Counted from the first letter of the stretch, positions 19,475 through 32,875 are shown. The stretch: 64,000 nucleotides of DNA from CAVZLD01 sp963776055 (GCA_963776055.1 CAVZLD010000013.1:248001-312000); one strand, 5' to 3'. Numbers and translations are program-made. The notes: a model not told the origin generated them from the sequence alone.

Positions 19475-22400
19475 TCATCGGAAGGGGGCCAATCGACGAC
19501 AGGAGAGGCCGTCAGAATCGAGGGAGCCGCGGGACGAAACGACGAATCCGATTCCAGCCGGAAGAACTCGGGGTGCGTCGGGCAACGGCGGACTGCTTGG
19601 CGCCGGACGTTCTGCCACCTCGGGAACTGCTTCCGCCACATGGGCCATCAGGTAGCGGGGCCAGTAACCATTCAGACTCCGCAGGCAATCGGCCACAAAA
19701 CCTTTTCGCAGCTGGAAGTCGGCCACGGAAAGGATGTGGGCCAAGGCCTTCTGCTCATGGTCATCCAGGACCAGCAGGTCGTACAAACGGACGTCGTCGA
19801 CCAGCACCTCCCCGTCGCCGCTGACTTCCACGCCGATCTTCAAGCCGGACTCCACTTCCGGCAATTGGCTGACACGAAAGACGAATTCCTTCCACTCCGC
19901 GGTCAGCGAACGATCGGGATCACCGGCTCCGATCGGTGCCCAGGGATAATACGGCCGGCCATCGGCTTCCAGCACCACTCGCACTCGCGGTTGTTGCTGG
20001 GCATCGATACTCTTCGCCCGCAGGGAAATGCTCAGCCGTCCGGTGGAGGGCGGAACGAAAGACTCGCTGCGGAGCCGGACCACTCGGCCTCGCCCATTCA
20101 ATCGAACGGCCTGACGACCTTCATAGACATCCGCCCGTTTCCAGCTGGACGGCCTGTGCAGTCGCCTTCCAGCTCCCATCCCACGGGCGTCTGGTCGTTC
20201 GTGTGCGGTTCTTCGAAGCCCGAGTTATTCAGCAGGTTGAGCATCGGTGGGTTACGCAGTTGCGCGGCCCGGCTGCCCAAGCTGGCGATCCGTGTCTGCA
20301 GCGCACCCATCACATCGGGCGGCAACGTCACCGTGGCATCGACTACGCGAACCGACGCCTCGTCGATTCGGACGGCGACCAGATCGTACGGTTTCAGGTT
20401 CAGATCCCAGACCGCCTGACCCGTCCTCTTGTCCGCTGCAAGCGGTTCGACCGTCGGCCGCCCCAACGGCTCCAACTTCGCCTTGGCGGGCAACTCCAGT
20501 GTCAAGCTGGGCACCGACCCGCCAGGGCGAATCATTCAGCAGGTAGACGTACGTTGTGCCGTCTTTCTCGAGCGATCGAATCTGCACCGGCTGCGTTCGC
20601 CGATCATCCTCCATCAGGCTATGAAAACGGTCGACGGGCAGTTGCCGGTAGATCTCGAAGAACTCTCGCAACGAATCCTCCTGTCCCAACGGCAGCAGCC
20701 AGCCTCCTTCGAAGACGACTTGCGCATCGCCTGAGGACAAGGCATGGATGAACCGTCGTCGATTGTTCGCTCCCGGCGGAGAAACTTGTGCGACCAGAGA
20801 CAGCAACGTATTGCCTTTGCCAAACGGGCTGATTTCGTCGAACGTCGGCAGACGCCAGCCCACCGGATCATGCAAGAACTGGCTTCCCGATTCGCTGCCG
20901 CCGGCAAAGTAGCGGTCCACATCCTCGGCCGCATTGAAGTCGCAACTTGCGCCATCGGAGGACGCATCATCAACGGTCAGCAAGTGCGGGCGGAGAAAGA
21001 CGAGACCGGCTTCCAGCTCCCGATCGCCCCAGGCCAAGCCCAGTTCCTTCATCGCCATCTGCGGTATCGGTCTGTCGCGGCAGGGCCGGTCGGAAGGCAC
21101 GCTGGACCGGGCGCGATTCGATCAGTCGCGCTCCGGACAGGTACAGGCGGGCCGACCGGTTTTGCTGCTGGACAATTCGCCCCATTTGCTGGTAGAAGGC
21201 CAGCAGTTGCTCACTGCGCCAGCTTAACCACTCCGCGCGCGCTGGACCTTGAATCCAAGCTGCCAAGGGAGCCCCTCCCGCCTCTGCCGTCTCGGGCAGC
21301 AGGTTTTCGGTGTCGGCCTGAAAACGGCGGACCGTCCGCGGATCCAAGCCCCAAGCCGACATCTGGCATTTGCGAGAATCCGTGCGGATGCAAGTGAATC
21401 GCCACACCACCGAACGCCGGGTGCTCCCCGTACCGCGACACGACCTCCCGGATCACCGCCAACATCGCTTGCTGCACGCGTGGATCCAGCGGGTTGTAGT
21501 AGGCCGCTTTTCCGCGACGAACTCCGTACCGTTGAACCCAACTCGAACCGTGGGCGTCTACCAACTCCACTCCGGTGAACTCACGGCTGCGCGTACGTCG
21601 CAACCGCTCCAATACCGGCAGCGGCGTGGCAAACTCGATCGTCGGGATCAGCGTGAGGCCCTCGCGATCGCACATCCGGAACAGCATCTCCAACACGTCT
21701 TTGCGAACCGGGTCTTGTCCGCTGCCGAAGAACACGCCTCGGTCGTGCTTCGGTGTGGGCTGCAAGCGCGCTGCTCTCGAACAGGGCGCTGCCTTCGCTG
21801 GCGCACGTGATCGCCAACCCGTCATATCCGACATGTCGCAGGTAACGCACCAGCCGCTGACCACCCTCGAAGTAAGTCTGCCAGTCTTCCAGGCTCCGGC
21901 CCGTTTCCGCGTCGAGTGCTTCGGCAGCGTGAAAACACTCGGCAAATAACGGGCGTTCAAAGAAAGCAATGACTTTGCGGCGTCCGGCCACGGGAGCGGG
22001 CACCGCAGGCGACTGGGAGACCCGCGAAACTCGAAACCGCCCAAATACGGCCGGGACGGTCACTCTGTAGATTCGTCACTAACACCAGCGGCGACGTCGT
22101 GCGTGGCCAGAACGGCAGCCGATGCCGCGGAGCTTCCAGCGACCGATTCGCCACGCCCACCACATCGTCTTCCGAAAGATGAATCCCCGAATCCAATCCG
22201 ATCGGCACGACTTTGCCCGCCGCGTTCGGTTCCACGATGCTGATCGCCAGTGTTTGCGGTTGGTCTCCAGGGAAATCCAACTCCAACTCGTGTGGCACAC
22301 CGACCTCGTCGATCGGCAGCGGGTACGCCTGCCACCCGCCGACCGGCAACTGAATCCAGTCGCGGTCATCCCGCTGGATCACCTCGGTCTTGAAGTTCCC

Positions 22401-23406
22401 CAGCGGGCCTTCGGTCCGGAAACCGGGCAGCAACGACCACTGCGGTAGTCGTGTCAGCCGCTGCCACCAATTGCTCTGCGTGGGATCCAACTCGACCACC
22501 AACCGACGAGGTTCTTCCGCGGGCAGCTGCCTCGGAACGATCACTGATCACGACCAGTTGCACTCGACTCCGGGCAATCGGTTTTTCGGCGACGAAAGGT
22601 GTCGCCCGCCGTCGCGTTGTCAGAACAGCGTCCAGGTCATAAACACCCTCGGTCAAAGGCAGAGGAACGGCCACCGGTTGCTGCCGCGCGAGGTGGCCCT
22701 GCTCGTCAGCTCGCAGCGTCTGAATCTGATCCCACACCAGCTCGCCGCTGGCCGTGGCCCGCAACTCCGTTGTCAGCCGAATGGAACCGCCCGCCGGCAG
22801 GTCCAGCAGATGCGGTACGATCTCGGTCGAGAGGTATTCACCGGGCGAAAAAACCAAGTGTTCGCGGTCGAAACGAATCCGCAGTGCATCGCCAGCAGCC
22901 CGCCGCAACACAAGACGGTTGCCCTGATCGTCCAAGGCCTGACTGCGGTATCCCTGCACCAACTCCGCTAACGGTACGTCGATCACTTGCGCCGGCATCT
23001 GTCCGTCCGGCATCAGTTCGACTCGCAGAACCGACTCGAGCGGTGCCTGTACCGTCACTTCGAATCCGTCGTAACCATGTTTTACTGACTGGTCGATCAG
23101 AATCTGCTTGCCGAAGAGAAGGATCGATCCCGGGCCGTCCGGGTCGATCCCCAGCAGTCGCAGATCTCGGAAACCGCCGAAGTCCAGAGAGATTCGCCCG
23201 CGCCAAATCCGCTCGCTGCCGCCTCCCCAGGCACAATGCAACCGCAGGTCGGTCTCCACCGGCTGCGCGAACGCGTCTCCGACGACGATCAGCACGATCG
23301 CCGCGAGCAACCCTCGCCAGCACCCGGTACGCCCAAACGAATTCACCGCCGCGGACCTCCCTGTCCGACACTTTCCGCCGGAATTTTGAAAGCGAATACC
23401 TCTCAT
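19475..23406 (-). CDS. Large secreted protein with glycosidase-like TIM-barrel region; about seven apparent frameshifts
   Basis: Roughly 1300 aa once overlapping frames are joined near 22530, 22065, 21770, 21370, 21080, 20525 and 20150. The continuity of sense across each junction argues for one gene. The N-terminus (GCWRGLLAAIVLIVVGDAFAQPVE) is a signal peptide. The first 450 aa look like a beta-sandwich. The middle (RYLRHVGYDGLAITCASEGSALFESS, MLFRMCDREGLTLIPTIEF, NPLDPRVQQAMLAVIREVVSRYG) has the layout of family-10-like glycoside hydrolases (GHL10/COG1649 type). The C-terminal third (NSGFEEPHTNDQTPVGWELEG, then a jelly-roll-like domain) resembles a carbohydrate-binding module. The substrate is unknown. 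True disruption of the gene is possible but less likely, given the same pattern across the window. Confidence 0.6.
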
Positions 23407-23597
23407 CCTGAGAGAAACCGGCGGCGTACCTTAGACGAATCCCCACTTTCGGGCTACCCTGATTCGCGGAGGATTTTACTTGACGCGATATCCCGGCATG
23501 CTGGCGAACGAAGGCTCCTGCAGGACTTGCGTACGAAGCGATCGCCGAAGGAATGGACCGTCGCGGCACGGCTGCGATCCTGTTTCCCCAAGAGCAA

Positions 23598-24825
23598 TTA
23601 CGGTTCGTGTAGCAGAAGCTCTTCGATCGGCAGTGCACCGGGCCAACCGGGCGTGCCCCCGCCGGACCGAAGCTGATCCAGCAGGCGGTGAAATGCCTGC
23701 ACTACTTCCGGACAGCGATCGGCCACGTCGTTCACGTCCCAGCGATCATCCGGTTTCAGGAACAACTCGCAGGCGTCCGGGGTCAGGCGCGCCAACCAGG
23801 CGGGTGTCCGCAGAGCCCACTGCTGCCAGCCGGCGCTCGGCGCCAGTTTCGGATCGGATCGGGATCGGATCGATCGACATCTTCTTGCAGCAGCGGGAAA
23901 CAGGCTTTCGGACGGGGCCGGGTGAGGATCGAGACCCAGCCATTGCAGCGACGGTGGCACGCGATCTGAGACGGTTGCACCAGCCGGTTGACACGATGCA
24001 TCGCCCATGTCCGGTCTGGCCAGCGAATCAGCAGGGGAACGTGCAGCAGCTCGGAATAGAGCCCCTCGGCCATCCCCCCCAGTGCACCATGTTCGCCCAA
24101 CGGATAGCCGCGGGCTCCCATGACAATCAGCAGCGGCGATGGTTCGAGTTGCTCCAGCATCGCCAGGAAGGGCTGCAAGCAGAGATCGAACAGGAGCACC
24201 TGTCCGGCGTAGGCCCACAGCCAGCCCTGCAGCAGGTCCGGATCGTGATCCGGCGGCAACACGAAGCTGGGGGGATCGGCCGAATCCGGCGGCGGTGGAT
24301 CCTCTTCGTCGGCAAACTGGTGCCGTAATTCGAGCGGTGCATCCCACGCCCCCCGCATCGCTTGGCCGTGAATCCACGTCAACGGGGGCGGATCGTCACT
24401 TAAGGCCTCGACGGCAGCCGCTCAGCAGCCGAGCGATGCCCGTGTCCTCAATTTCGATTGCCAAACGGTCCTCGAGCGGCGACCCACAGCGTTCGGTCGA
24501 ATCCATCGGCCAACGGATGCTCTGCACATGCCGGCTCATCCGTCACCAGCAGCGAAGACCGTCCCGCTTGGGCCAGCCGAGACAGCAACCCCCAGCGCGA
24601 GTCGGTCAGCGGTTCGGGATGCGCCGCATGCTGCCCGGACCAAATCGAGTCATACATCCGCTCGAGCTGCGGCGTTTCAATGATTGCCTGTTCCATCAGG
24701 CAGGATTGACTGGCCAGCAGATTGAACGACGGCGTCTCGATCCACGTATTGCCATACGGCCCCAGCCAGCCGGCTCCCAAGCCATCCAGCACAACCACAA
24801 CCGCTCTTGCTTGCTCGAGATCCAT
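23598..24825 (-). CDS. Sulfatase-like (alkaline-phosphatase fold) protein lacking the catalytic CxPxR motif; frameshifted
   Basis: About 410 aa after joining frames near 24420, 23970 and 23860. The start MDLEQARAVVVVLDGLGAGWLGPYGN has the metal-binding Asp of the alkaline phosphatase/sulfatase superfamily. Where sulfatases carry C/S-x-P-x-R this protein has ETPQLERMYDSIWSGQHA, so the formylglycine residue is missing. Later segments (LIVMGARGYPLGEHGALGGM, LLIRWPD) match the sulfatase C-terminal metal site, with GARGYPLGEHG in place of the usual DHGE. It may be catalytically inactive, or hydrolyse another ester. A longer start at 24918 is possible. I do not know a function. Confidence 0.6.
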
Positions 24826-24987
24826 AGACGCGTCAAAAATCCGTGACTCCCATCCAACCGACGGAGGGGCGTGGGGCAGCCGGACTCCGCCGAGCGAGCG
24901 TGGCCGAAACAGAACCACTTGCCGCGTTACACCGGCAAATCGGGCGGCTTTTCCGCGTGACCGATCTCGCCACCCAGCGTGCCAATT

Positions 24988-25506
24988 TCATGACTCCGCC
25001 ACGGTAACATGAATCATTTCAATCGGCGTCACCGGGCGATCGTTCGGGCCCGTCGCCGCGCTCTCGATTTTCTGGACGATGTCCATTCCCTCCGTAATGC
25101 GTCCAAACACCGGATGCTTCGACGGACCGGGCGAGAACCAATCGAGGTAGTCGTTCTTGCTCGTATTAATGAAGAACTGCGACCCGCCGGTATTCGGTTG
25201 TCCGGTATTGGCCATCGACAGCGTCCCCGGTTCGTTCGAGATCTTCGCATCTTCCGGATGCTCGTCGCGGATCGATCCGCCGGGAGGTCCCCCGGTCCCC
25301 GCCCGGGGGCTACTGGGATCTTTGCTGTGCGGGCAGCCGAACTGCACCATGAATCCCTTGATCACGCGGTGGAAATGCAAGCCGTCATAGAACCCCGCCC
25401 GGGCGAGATCCAAAAAGTTCTTCGCCGTGATCGGCATTTTGTCTTGCAGGATCTCGGCCTTGAACGTGCCGAGGCTCGTTTCGAACGTCGCGATTGGATT
25501 CGCCAT
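24988..25506 (-). CDS. Cyclophilin-type peptidyl-prolyl cis-trans isomerase
   Basis: 172 aa, one frame, typical of small cytoplasmic cyclophilins. It catalyses cis-trans isomerisation of Xaa-Pro bonds. It begins MANPIATFETSLGTFKAEI with no signal peptide. The active-site segment FHRVIKGFMVQFG contains the catalytic Arg and the hydrophobic pocket, and NTGGSQFFI and HPVFGRITEGMDIV complete the fold. FGCP replaces the more usual GGDP. It starts about 250 bases from the divergent purine nucleoside phosphorylase gene. Confidence 0.93.
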   Translation of the reverse strand: MANPIATFETSLGTFKAEILQDKMPITAKNFLDLARAGFYDGLHFHRVIKGFMVQFGCPHSKDPSSPRAGTGGPPGGSIRDEHPEDAKISNEPGTLSMANTGQPNTGGSQFFINTSKNDYLDWFSPGPSKHPVFGRITEGMDIVQKIESAATGPNDRPVTPIEMIHVTVAES

Positions 25507-25752
25507 GTTATCCCTCGTGTTGGTTGGCGGAGCAGTACTCCCTTTCCACCGTTTGGTGATGGGTCGCCACTTGAATCTAACAGATGTGCGAACGTCTCGA
25601 AATCCGGCGAGGTAAGGGCGGTCCGACGACGCTCCGGCCGATCGTGGGCGTCAAACGCCCCGTCACCCATCGGGTCGTCTTGTCGCCCGTCTTGACGACG
25701 GCTACGCTGACCGGATTCGGAGGGTAAAACGAGGCGGGAAGGAACGGTGACG

Positions 25753-26611
25753 ATGCTCGAGCTATTGCAACAGATCGAAGAGGCAGTGGAGACGATTCGA
25801 CAGGAGTGGACCCCGGTGCCCCACGCCGGCATCATTCTGGGAACCGGGCTGGGTGGGTTGGTCGAACAGATTCAGGTCGAAGCGATGCTGGAGTACGAGC
25901 AAATACCGCACTTTCCGCGGTCCACCGCCGATTCGCATCGAGGCCGGCTGGTCTGTGGGCAGTTGGCCGGTCTGCCGGTGGTAGCGATGGAGGGTCGGTT
26001 CCATCTGTACGAGGGCTATTCGCTGAAGCAGATCACGCTGCCGGTTCGCGTCATGAAGGCCCTGGGAGCCGACCTGCTGATCTTGTCAAACGCGTGCGGC
26101 GCGATGAATCCCTACTTCCAGTGTGGTGATTTGATGGTGATTGACGACCACATCAACCTGATGGGCGACAATCCGCTGATTGGCATCAATGACGACCGCC
26201 TGGGCCCGCGATTTCCCGACATGTCGGCGCCATACGATCAGGCGCTGATCGAACAGGCGATGCAACTGGCTCGGCAGGCGGATCTTCCGCTGCATCGCGG
26301 CGTCTTCGTCGCCGTCCCGGGGCCCAATTTGGAGACGCGGGCCGAGTATCGTTTTCTGCGCGGCATTGGGGCTGACGTCGTGGGGATGTCGACGGTGCCG
26401 GAGGTAATCGTCGCGGTCCATGCGGGTCTGCGGGTGATCGGATTCTCGATTGTCACGGACCTGTGCTTCCCCGACGCGCTGCAGCCGGCGCTGTCTGGAG
26501 GACATCCTGGCCCATGCCGCGGTGGCGGAACCGAAGCTACGAGCTCTGGTATCCGGGCTTCTCCAGCAGGAGGCGGTTCGACTGCGGGGGGACTCGTCGT
26601 TGCACCGGTGA
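25753..26611 (+). CDS. Purine nucleoside phosphorylase (trimeric PNP family); one apparent frameshift
   Basis: Phosphorolysis of purine (deoxy)nucleosides to base and (deoxy)ribose-1-phosphate. Motifs: IILGTGLGGLVEQI (phosphate loop), GRFHLYEGYS, LSNACGAMNPYFQCGDLMVIDDHINLMG, VPGPNLETRAEYRFLRGIGADVVGMSTVPEVIVA, and VTDLCFPDAL. The frame changes near 26490-26500: continuing in the next frame gives LEDILAHAAVAEPKLRALVSGLL, ending at 26611, which fits the family C-terminus better than the 104-base-longer original frame. Total is about 286 aa. ATG 25753 is preceded by GGAAGGAA at good spacing; GTG 25747 is the alternative. Confidence 0.9.
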
Positions 26612-26638
26612 TCTTCGGGCAGCCGCCAAGCCAGGTTA

Positions 26639-26660
26639 AGGAATCGTTTCCGTTTTTTTT
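26639..26660 (+). terminator. Weak candidate intrinsic terminator after the PNP gene
   Basis: A short GGAA/TTCC stem-loop followed by GTTTTTTTT, about 30 bases after the PNP stop. The T-run is convincing but the stem is only about five pairs and AT-rich. Confidence 0.3.
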
Positions 26661-26922
26661 ACAACGGCCGCCTTTTTCCGCCCAAATAGTTGGAAAAGGG
26701 TCCGCGACCGATTAGCATGAGGGCGGCATCGTCGAGATCTCTTCGGTGTCTAAGATCCCGGTTTTCTTCGCAGACCGCATTGGTTCAGCGATTCGCGCCG
26801 CCAATGTGCGTATGAGCGATTTCCCGTCACGGTCCGAACACTCCGTTCGTCGCGCTTCGCCGACGATCCAGGGGATGCTCTGTTGTCAAGCTCCGTACTC
26901 GTGCAATAGGCCACTATCGAAG

Positions 26923-29900
26923 ATGATCAAGCTGCCCTTCCGCCGCCGTCGTTCCCGTCTTCACACGCAGCGTAGTCGCCTGAGGCAGGAATCCCTGGAA
27001 CCACGGGTGGTGCTGGACAGTACGGTCGTGTTCAGCGAGATCATGTATCACCCTCCGGAATCGGGCGAACCGCAGGCGGAGTGGATTGAGTTCTACAACC
27101 AGTTGGCGGTCGATATGGACATCTCCGACTGGGTGTTGGAAGGTGGCGTCGACTACAAATTCCCGGACGGGGCGGTCGTGCCCGGGCGGGGCCATCTGGT
27201 GGTCGCTTCGAATCCGGAAGCACTGGAGCAGGCGACCGGCCTGACCAATGTTTACGGGCCCTGGTCCGGGCAGTTGAACAACGGGGGCGAGGAGCTGCGT
27301 TTGTTCAACAACGACGCGCGGCTCATGAACCAGATCGAATACGGCGACACGGGCGCGTGGCCAGCCGCACCGGATGGCGGCGGCTCGTCGCTGGCAAAAG
27401 CAAACCGAGAGGGAGCCAGTGATAAGGTCGAAAACTGGACGTACAGCGTGGAAATCGGCGGAACGCCCGGTCGCAAGAATTTCATCGAAGCGGGCGACTA
27501 CCTGACCACGATATTGATTGACGAAGCCGTTCCCGCACGCGCGCTGGTACCGTCGGACGGCAGCCTGGCCCTGGACTGGACCGCGGTCGGCTTCGATGAC
27601 TCGGGTTGGACACACGGAACAACGGGCGTGGGCTTTGACACACGCGGCACCCTCGACCCGCTGATCGGTCTCGATCTGGATTCTCCTCCCGACGGACAGC
27701 CCCCGATCAGCATGCGAAACATCAATGCGTCCGTCTACGTTCGGATCCCGTTCGAACTGAACCAGGAGATCTCGCAGTTCGACGAATTTACGCTCAATAT
27801 GCAATATGACGATGGGTTCGTCGCGTTCTTGAACGGCGTGGAAATTGCGCATTCCAACGCGCCGGGACGGGATGGTGAGCCGGGCGAATTGCAGTGGAAT
27901 TCCGACGCAACGGGGTCGAATTCGGCGACGCGTAGTCCGATCGATATTGACCTGAAGCCGTTTCAGGACCTGTTCCAGGCCGGTCAGAATGTTCTCGCGA
28001 TCCAAGGAATGAACACGTCGCTGACCAGCAGCGATATGGTCGTGCTGCCGGTCTTGGAGGGCCGCACCGCCTTGGAACCGATCACCGCCTCGCCGGTGGT
28101 CATCAATGAAATCACGGCCGCCGATGCAGAAGAGTGGTTCGTCGAGATTCTCAACCCATCGGCCGAGACGGCCGACCTGGGGAATTTGGTCTTTCGTCTC
28201 TCCGGCGACGCGAATGCGCAATACTCACTGGCCGGTCGTTCGCTCGGTCCCGGAGAATTGCTCTCCATTTCGAGTCAGCAGCTCGGGTTTCTGCCGCAAG
28301 ACGGCGATCGGCTGTTCCTAACATCGGTCGACGGAACCCAAATGGTCGACGCTCGGCGCGTGACCGGCCGGCTGCGCGGCCGATCCGACGAGAACCAGGG
28401 GGCGTGGATGTATCCAAGCTCGGCCACGCCTGGAGAAGCGAATGTCTTCCAGTTTCATGACGAGATCGTGATCAACGAGATCATGTATCACCCGATGCCG
28501 AAACTGGCGATTCCGGATACGCCGCCCACGTATGATCGGTCGACGCTCGTCTCGATGACCCACGACCAATGGCGTTACAACGCCAATGGGGCGTCGCTAC
28601 CGACCGGTTGGGCCCAGCAGGTCTATGAAGCGGATGGTACCGAGTGGAAGGTAGGACAAGGGCTGATCGGGTACGAGACCTCCGACCTGGGAGTACCGAT
28701 CAACACGCAATTGACCAAACCGGGTGACAATGACCCGCGGTTCTTAACCTACTACTTCCAGACGAGTATCGAGCTTACCGCGGAACAACTGGATGACGTC
28801 GACGTGTTGGAATTGAGCCACATGATCGACGCCGGCGCTATTTTCTATCTCAACGGCGAAGAACTGCTGCGATTCAACATGCGACGCGGGCCCGGTCGAT
28901 GCACAAACGAGGGCCTCGCGCAGCGTCAGCAACGCCAGCCGGGTCGGGCCGACGGAAATCCCGACAGGTCTACTGCAGGTGGGCACGAACGTGCTGTCGG
29001 CCGAATTGCACATGCGCACCGAATCCAGCAGTGACGTCGTGTTTGGTGCAGAACTGACCGCTGGCCGAGCCGCGACGCCGTTCATCCCCGGCGAACCGTT
29101 TGAGGATCGCAATGAGCTGGAATGGATCGAGCTCTACAATCGAGGCTCCGAAGCGGTCGACCTGGGCGGTTGGAAGTTGGAGGAAGGAATTCAGTACGAG
29201 TTTCCCGCCAATACGCTGCTCAGCCCGGGAGAATATCTGGTCGTCGCCGCCGACGCGGCCGCGGTGGCACAACAGCACCCGGGTGTGCGGATCGTCGGCG
29301 ACTTCACGGGTTCGTTGAGCGATCATGATGACGTGGTGCGTCTGATCGACACGAGCAAGAATCCGGCCGATGAAGTGCACTACTTCGAGGGTGGTCGGTG
29401 GCCGGTCTATCCGGATGGCGGTGCGGCGAGTCTGGAGCTGCGCGATCCACGGTCCGATAACACCCGCGCCGAATCCTGGGCGGCAAGCGACGACCAGGAC
29501 AAGTCCGAGTGGATGGAATATTCCTTCCGCGGGATTTCGATGGTCGACGTCTATGGACAGATTCTTTACGACGAATTCATCTTTGGCCTGTTGACCGAAG
29601 GTGAATTCCTGCTGGATGACGTCCGCGTGATCGAAAGCCCGTCGGGTGAAGCGCGGCAATTGATCCAGAATGGCACGTTTGAGAACGACACCATCGGACA
29701 GGCCCCAGATAAGTGGCGGATCATTGGCAACCATTCGGGCACGGTCGTCGAAGATCCCACGCAAGCGGGCAACCAGGTGCTGCACGTCGTGGCCTCCGGA
29801 GCCCAGGCCCACGTCCACGATCATGCCGAAACAACCTTCGCCAACGGCGCGCGAATTCAAGACGGCGCCGAGTACGAAATCTCCTTCCGCGCCAAATGGG

Positions 29901-32875
29901 TCGCCGGCGGCAGCCAATTAAATAATCGACTCTGGCTCAACCGCCTCTCCAACACCGCTCGCCTGCCGGTTCCGGAGCAGATCGGCACGCCCGGCGCGCA
30001 GAACTCCACCTTCGAAGCGAACGCCGGTCCCAGTTTCGACGGAATGCGTCACGGGCCCACGACTCCCCTGCCTGGACAGGAAGTTACCGTCTCGGTGAAT
30101 GTGGATGATCCTGACCAGGTGAAATCCGTCGACCTGTGGTGGCGCGAAGACCGACAAGATTGGCAATCCCAGCCGATGACCGTGGGAGCAGACGGGGCTT
30201 ATCAAAGTTCCATTCCCGGCTTTGACGCCGGAGATGTCATCCAGTTCTACGTCCAAGCCACCGACGACTTGGGCGCCACGTCGGTTTACCCTGCACGCGG
30301 ACCCGATTCCCGCGCCTTGTACCAAGTAGAGGATGGTACGGGACCGAGTACCGCGATTGATCGGCTTCGCATCGTGATGATGAACGACGACTATCGCGAT
30401 CTGTTTTCCAGTGTGAACATGATGAGCAACTGGTACAAGCCGATCACGCTCGTCCACAACGATAACGTGTTTTACGACGTCAACGTGCGACAGGTGGGAA
30501 GCCGATTTATTCGCCCCAATAGTGGATACAAAGTTCAACTGAACGCGGACCAACCGTTCTACGGTGTCCACGATTCGATTCGATTCGACCTGGACGGTTT
30601 GTTCGAAATCGTCATGAAGCAGATGCTCAACCGCGCCGGGGGATCCAAGGCGAGTGCCTACGATGATATCGCCTATCTGGTATCACCGAACCGAGCCCAC
30701 AGCCACGAAGTGTTGCTGCAGTTGTCGCGCTACGAAAACATCTATCTCAACGAGCAATTCGAAAACGGCAGTGATGGCACGAAATGGGAACTGGACGATG
30801 TGACCGTCGCCTCCGGCCCGTCTCGCGGCTCGGAAAGCCTGAAGGGCGGAACCAGCGTCCGACAGAACGCGGACATCGGCGTCAGTACGGCCACGGTGCA
30901 GGAGCAGGGCGACAATCCGGAGTTCTACCGAGCGCATCTGTTGATCAAGAGCAATCGCGTGAAGGATGATTACCAGGCGATCGCTCGTCTAGCCCAGGCA
31001 ATTCACCAGGAAGGAAATGCCCTGTTCGATGCGACCAACGAGGTCATGGACGTCGATCTCTGGATGCGTCACTACGCGCACCAGTCGTACCTGGGGAACT
31101 GGGACACTTACGGCTTCGGTCGCCCGAAGAACTTACGAATCTATGCACGTCCCGCTGATGAAAAAATGATCCCGCTCTTCTGGGATTGCGACCGGTGCAA
31201 CCTGACCGAGACGATCAAGAAACGCTCCGAGCCAACCTCGCGACTGGATGAAATCCGCGATATCCCCCACAATCTGCGACTCTACTGGGGACACATGCTG
31301 GATATGATCAACCGCTCGTTCAATGAAGAGTACGCGGCCCAGTGGTCACCACACTACGCGGTGCTGGCCAACAACCTGGTGCATGGCGCTGGAAACGTCA
31401 GTTGGACGCAAATGGTCACCCTGACGCGAAACCGTTCCCAAACCGCCATTCGCGACATGGAACGCGACATCCCGCCAGTCGAATTCCAAATCACGACCAA
31501 CGACGGCCAGGACTTCTCGGTTGACAGCAGCCATGTGACGCTGGAAGGCAAAGGTTGGATCGACATCCGCCAGATCCGACTGAACGGCACCGAGCAACCG
31601 CTGGAAGTGCAATGGCCCGAAAACGATGGTTGGCGAATCGATCTGCCACTGGCCTTCGGCGCCAACGCCATTACGCTCGACACGTTCGACTACGAAGGCA
31701 ATCCGATCAGCACCGACACGATCACCGTCACAAGTAGCATCGGAGATCCGGTCACCGCCTCGTTGCGCGTCACCGAAGTCCATTACAACCCGTCCGAACC
31801 CACGGCAGCCGAGATCCTCGCGGGGTACAACGACAGCAATGATTTCGAATTCCTGGAATTGACGAACATCGGCGCCGAGACGATTTCACTGGCCGGCGTG
31901 CGTCTCGAGCGAATCCCCGACGGGGCCGGGCAAATGGGAGTGGACTTTGACTTCGCCGCCGGGTCGATTCCCGAGCTTGCGCCCGGCGCGTCGGTCCTGG
32001 TCGCTGAGGATAGCCTGGCATTCCAATATCGCTATGGCAACAACCTGCCGCTCGCGGGCCAGTGGAGTGGCGGGCTGGACAACGGAAGCGAAACGATCAC
32101 CGTCACTTCGGACGGTGTCCTGCTGCAGCAGTTCACCTATGTCGACGATTGGCACCCGGAAACCGATGGTGACGGCCGGTCGTTGCAGATCATCGACGCG
32201 CACCATGCGGATCTCAACAGCTGGAATCTCGGCAACAGCTGGCGGCCCAGTAGCTCCCAGGACGGCGCGCCAGGCATTCAGGAGAGCGCCCCCGGCGATG
32301 CGAACCACGATGGCGTATTCAACTCCGAAGATATCCTCGCGACGTTGCAGTCTGGCGAATACGAGGATGCTATCCCGGGCAACTCGACTTTCGAGGAGGG
32401 AGACTGGGACGGAGATGGTGACTTCACGAGCGCCGACTTTGTCTGGGCACTCAGTTACACCGAATACGAAAACGATGCAGCCCTGGCCCTGCGACCGGCC
32501 GTAGCGGCCTCAACAGCCAACCAGCGGATGGTCTCCACAGTGAACTCGGACGAGAACTGTCCTGCCAAGTCCCAGGCGCCGCGTCAGCAGGAGGCGTCGA
32601 CCACCCACCGAGTTCGCCGAAGAGTTGCCCTGCACACGCAAGGCGTCGACGCGATTTTCGCGACGCCGCACCGGTCCCGATGCAGCGCACACGGACGCGG
32701 GGCCGTTGGATCTCCAGGACGCGGCCTGGCATCCGGATGGACTCCTCTGAATCGCGTCGAGGGCGTGATCCTGCCCAAGGCCGACAACCGAACCGCCCGC
32801 ACCCCCTCTCACGAGGTACGCAGCACACGATTCCTGAATCTGCGGGCGGTGACGAACGAAGAATATGGACGTTGA
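26923..32875 (+). CDS. Giant secreted CotH/lamin-tail-domain protein with dockerin; one apparent frameshift
   Basis: About 1984 aa. MIKLPFRRRRSRLHTQ leads to ESLEPRVVLDST, the planctomycete extracellular signature. Lamin-tail (LTD) domains start at FSEIMYHPPESGEPQAEWIEFYN and recur at INEIMYHPM, ELEWIELYNRGSEAVDLGGW and VTEVHYNPSEPTAAE. Beta-sandwich modules lie between them. A CotH-kinase region runs from LRIVMMNDDYRDLF to IPLFWDCDRCNLTE (about 30360-31220). A dockerin (GDANHDGVFNSEDIL, GDWDGDGDFTSADFVWAL) precedes the end. The frame changes near 28890 (ELLRFNMR then into the frame reading TNVLSAELHMRTESSSD), consistent with one indel. An upstream in-frame codon at 26746 exists, but 26923 places the basic signal region at the N-terminus. 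CotH domains phosphorylate proteins in spores of other bacteria; the role here is unknown, probably cell surface. Confidence 0.82.

Noticed and set aside
26914..28221. A 435-aa minus-strand frame opposite the CotH/lamin-tail gene
   Set aside because: The plus frame carries recognisable domains over the same bases; the minus frame does not.
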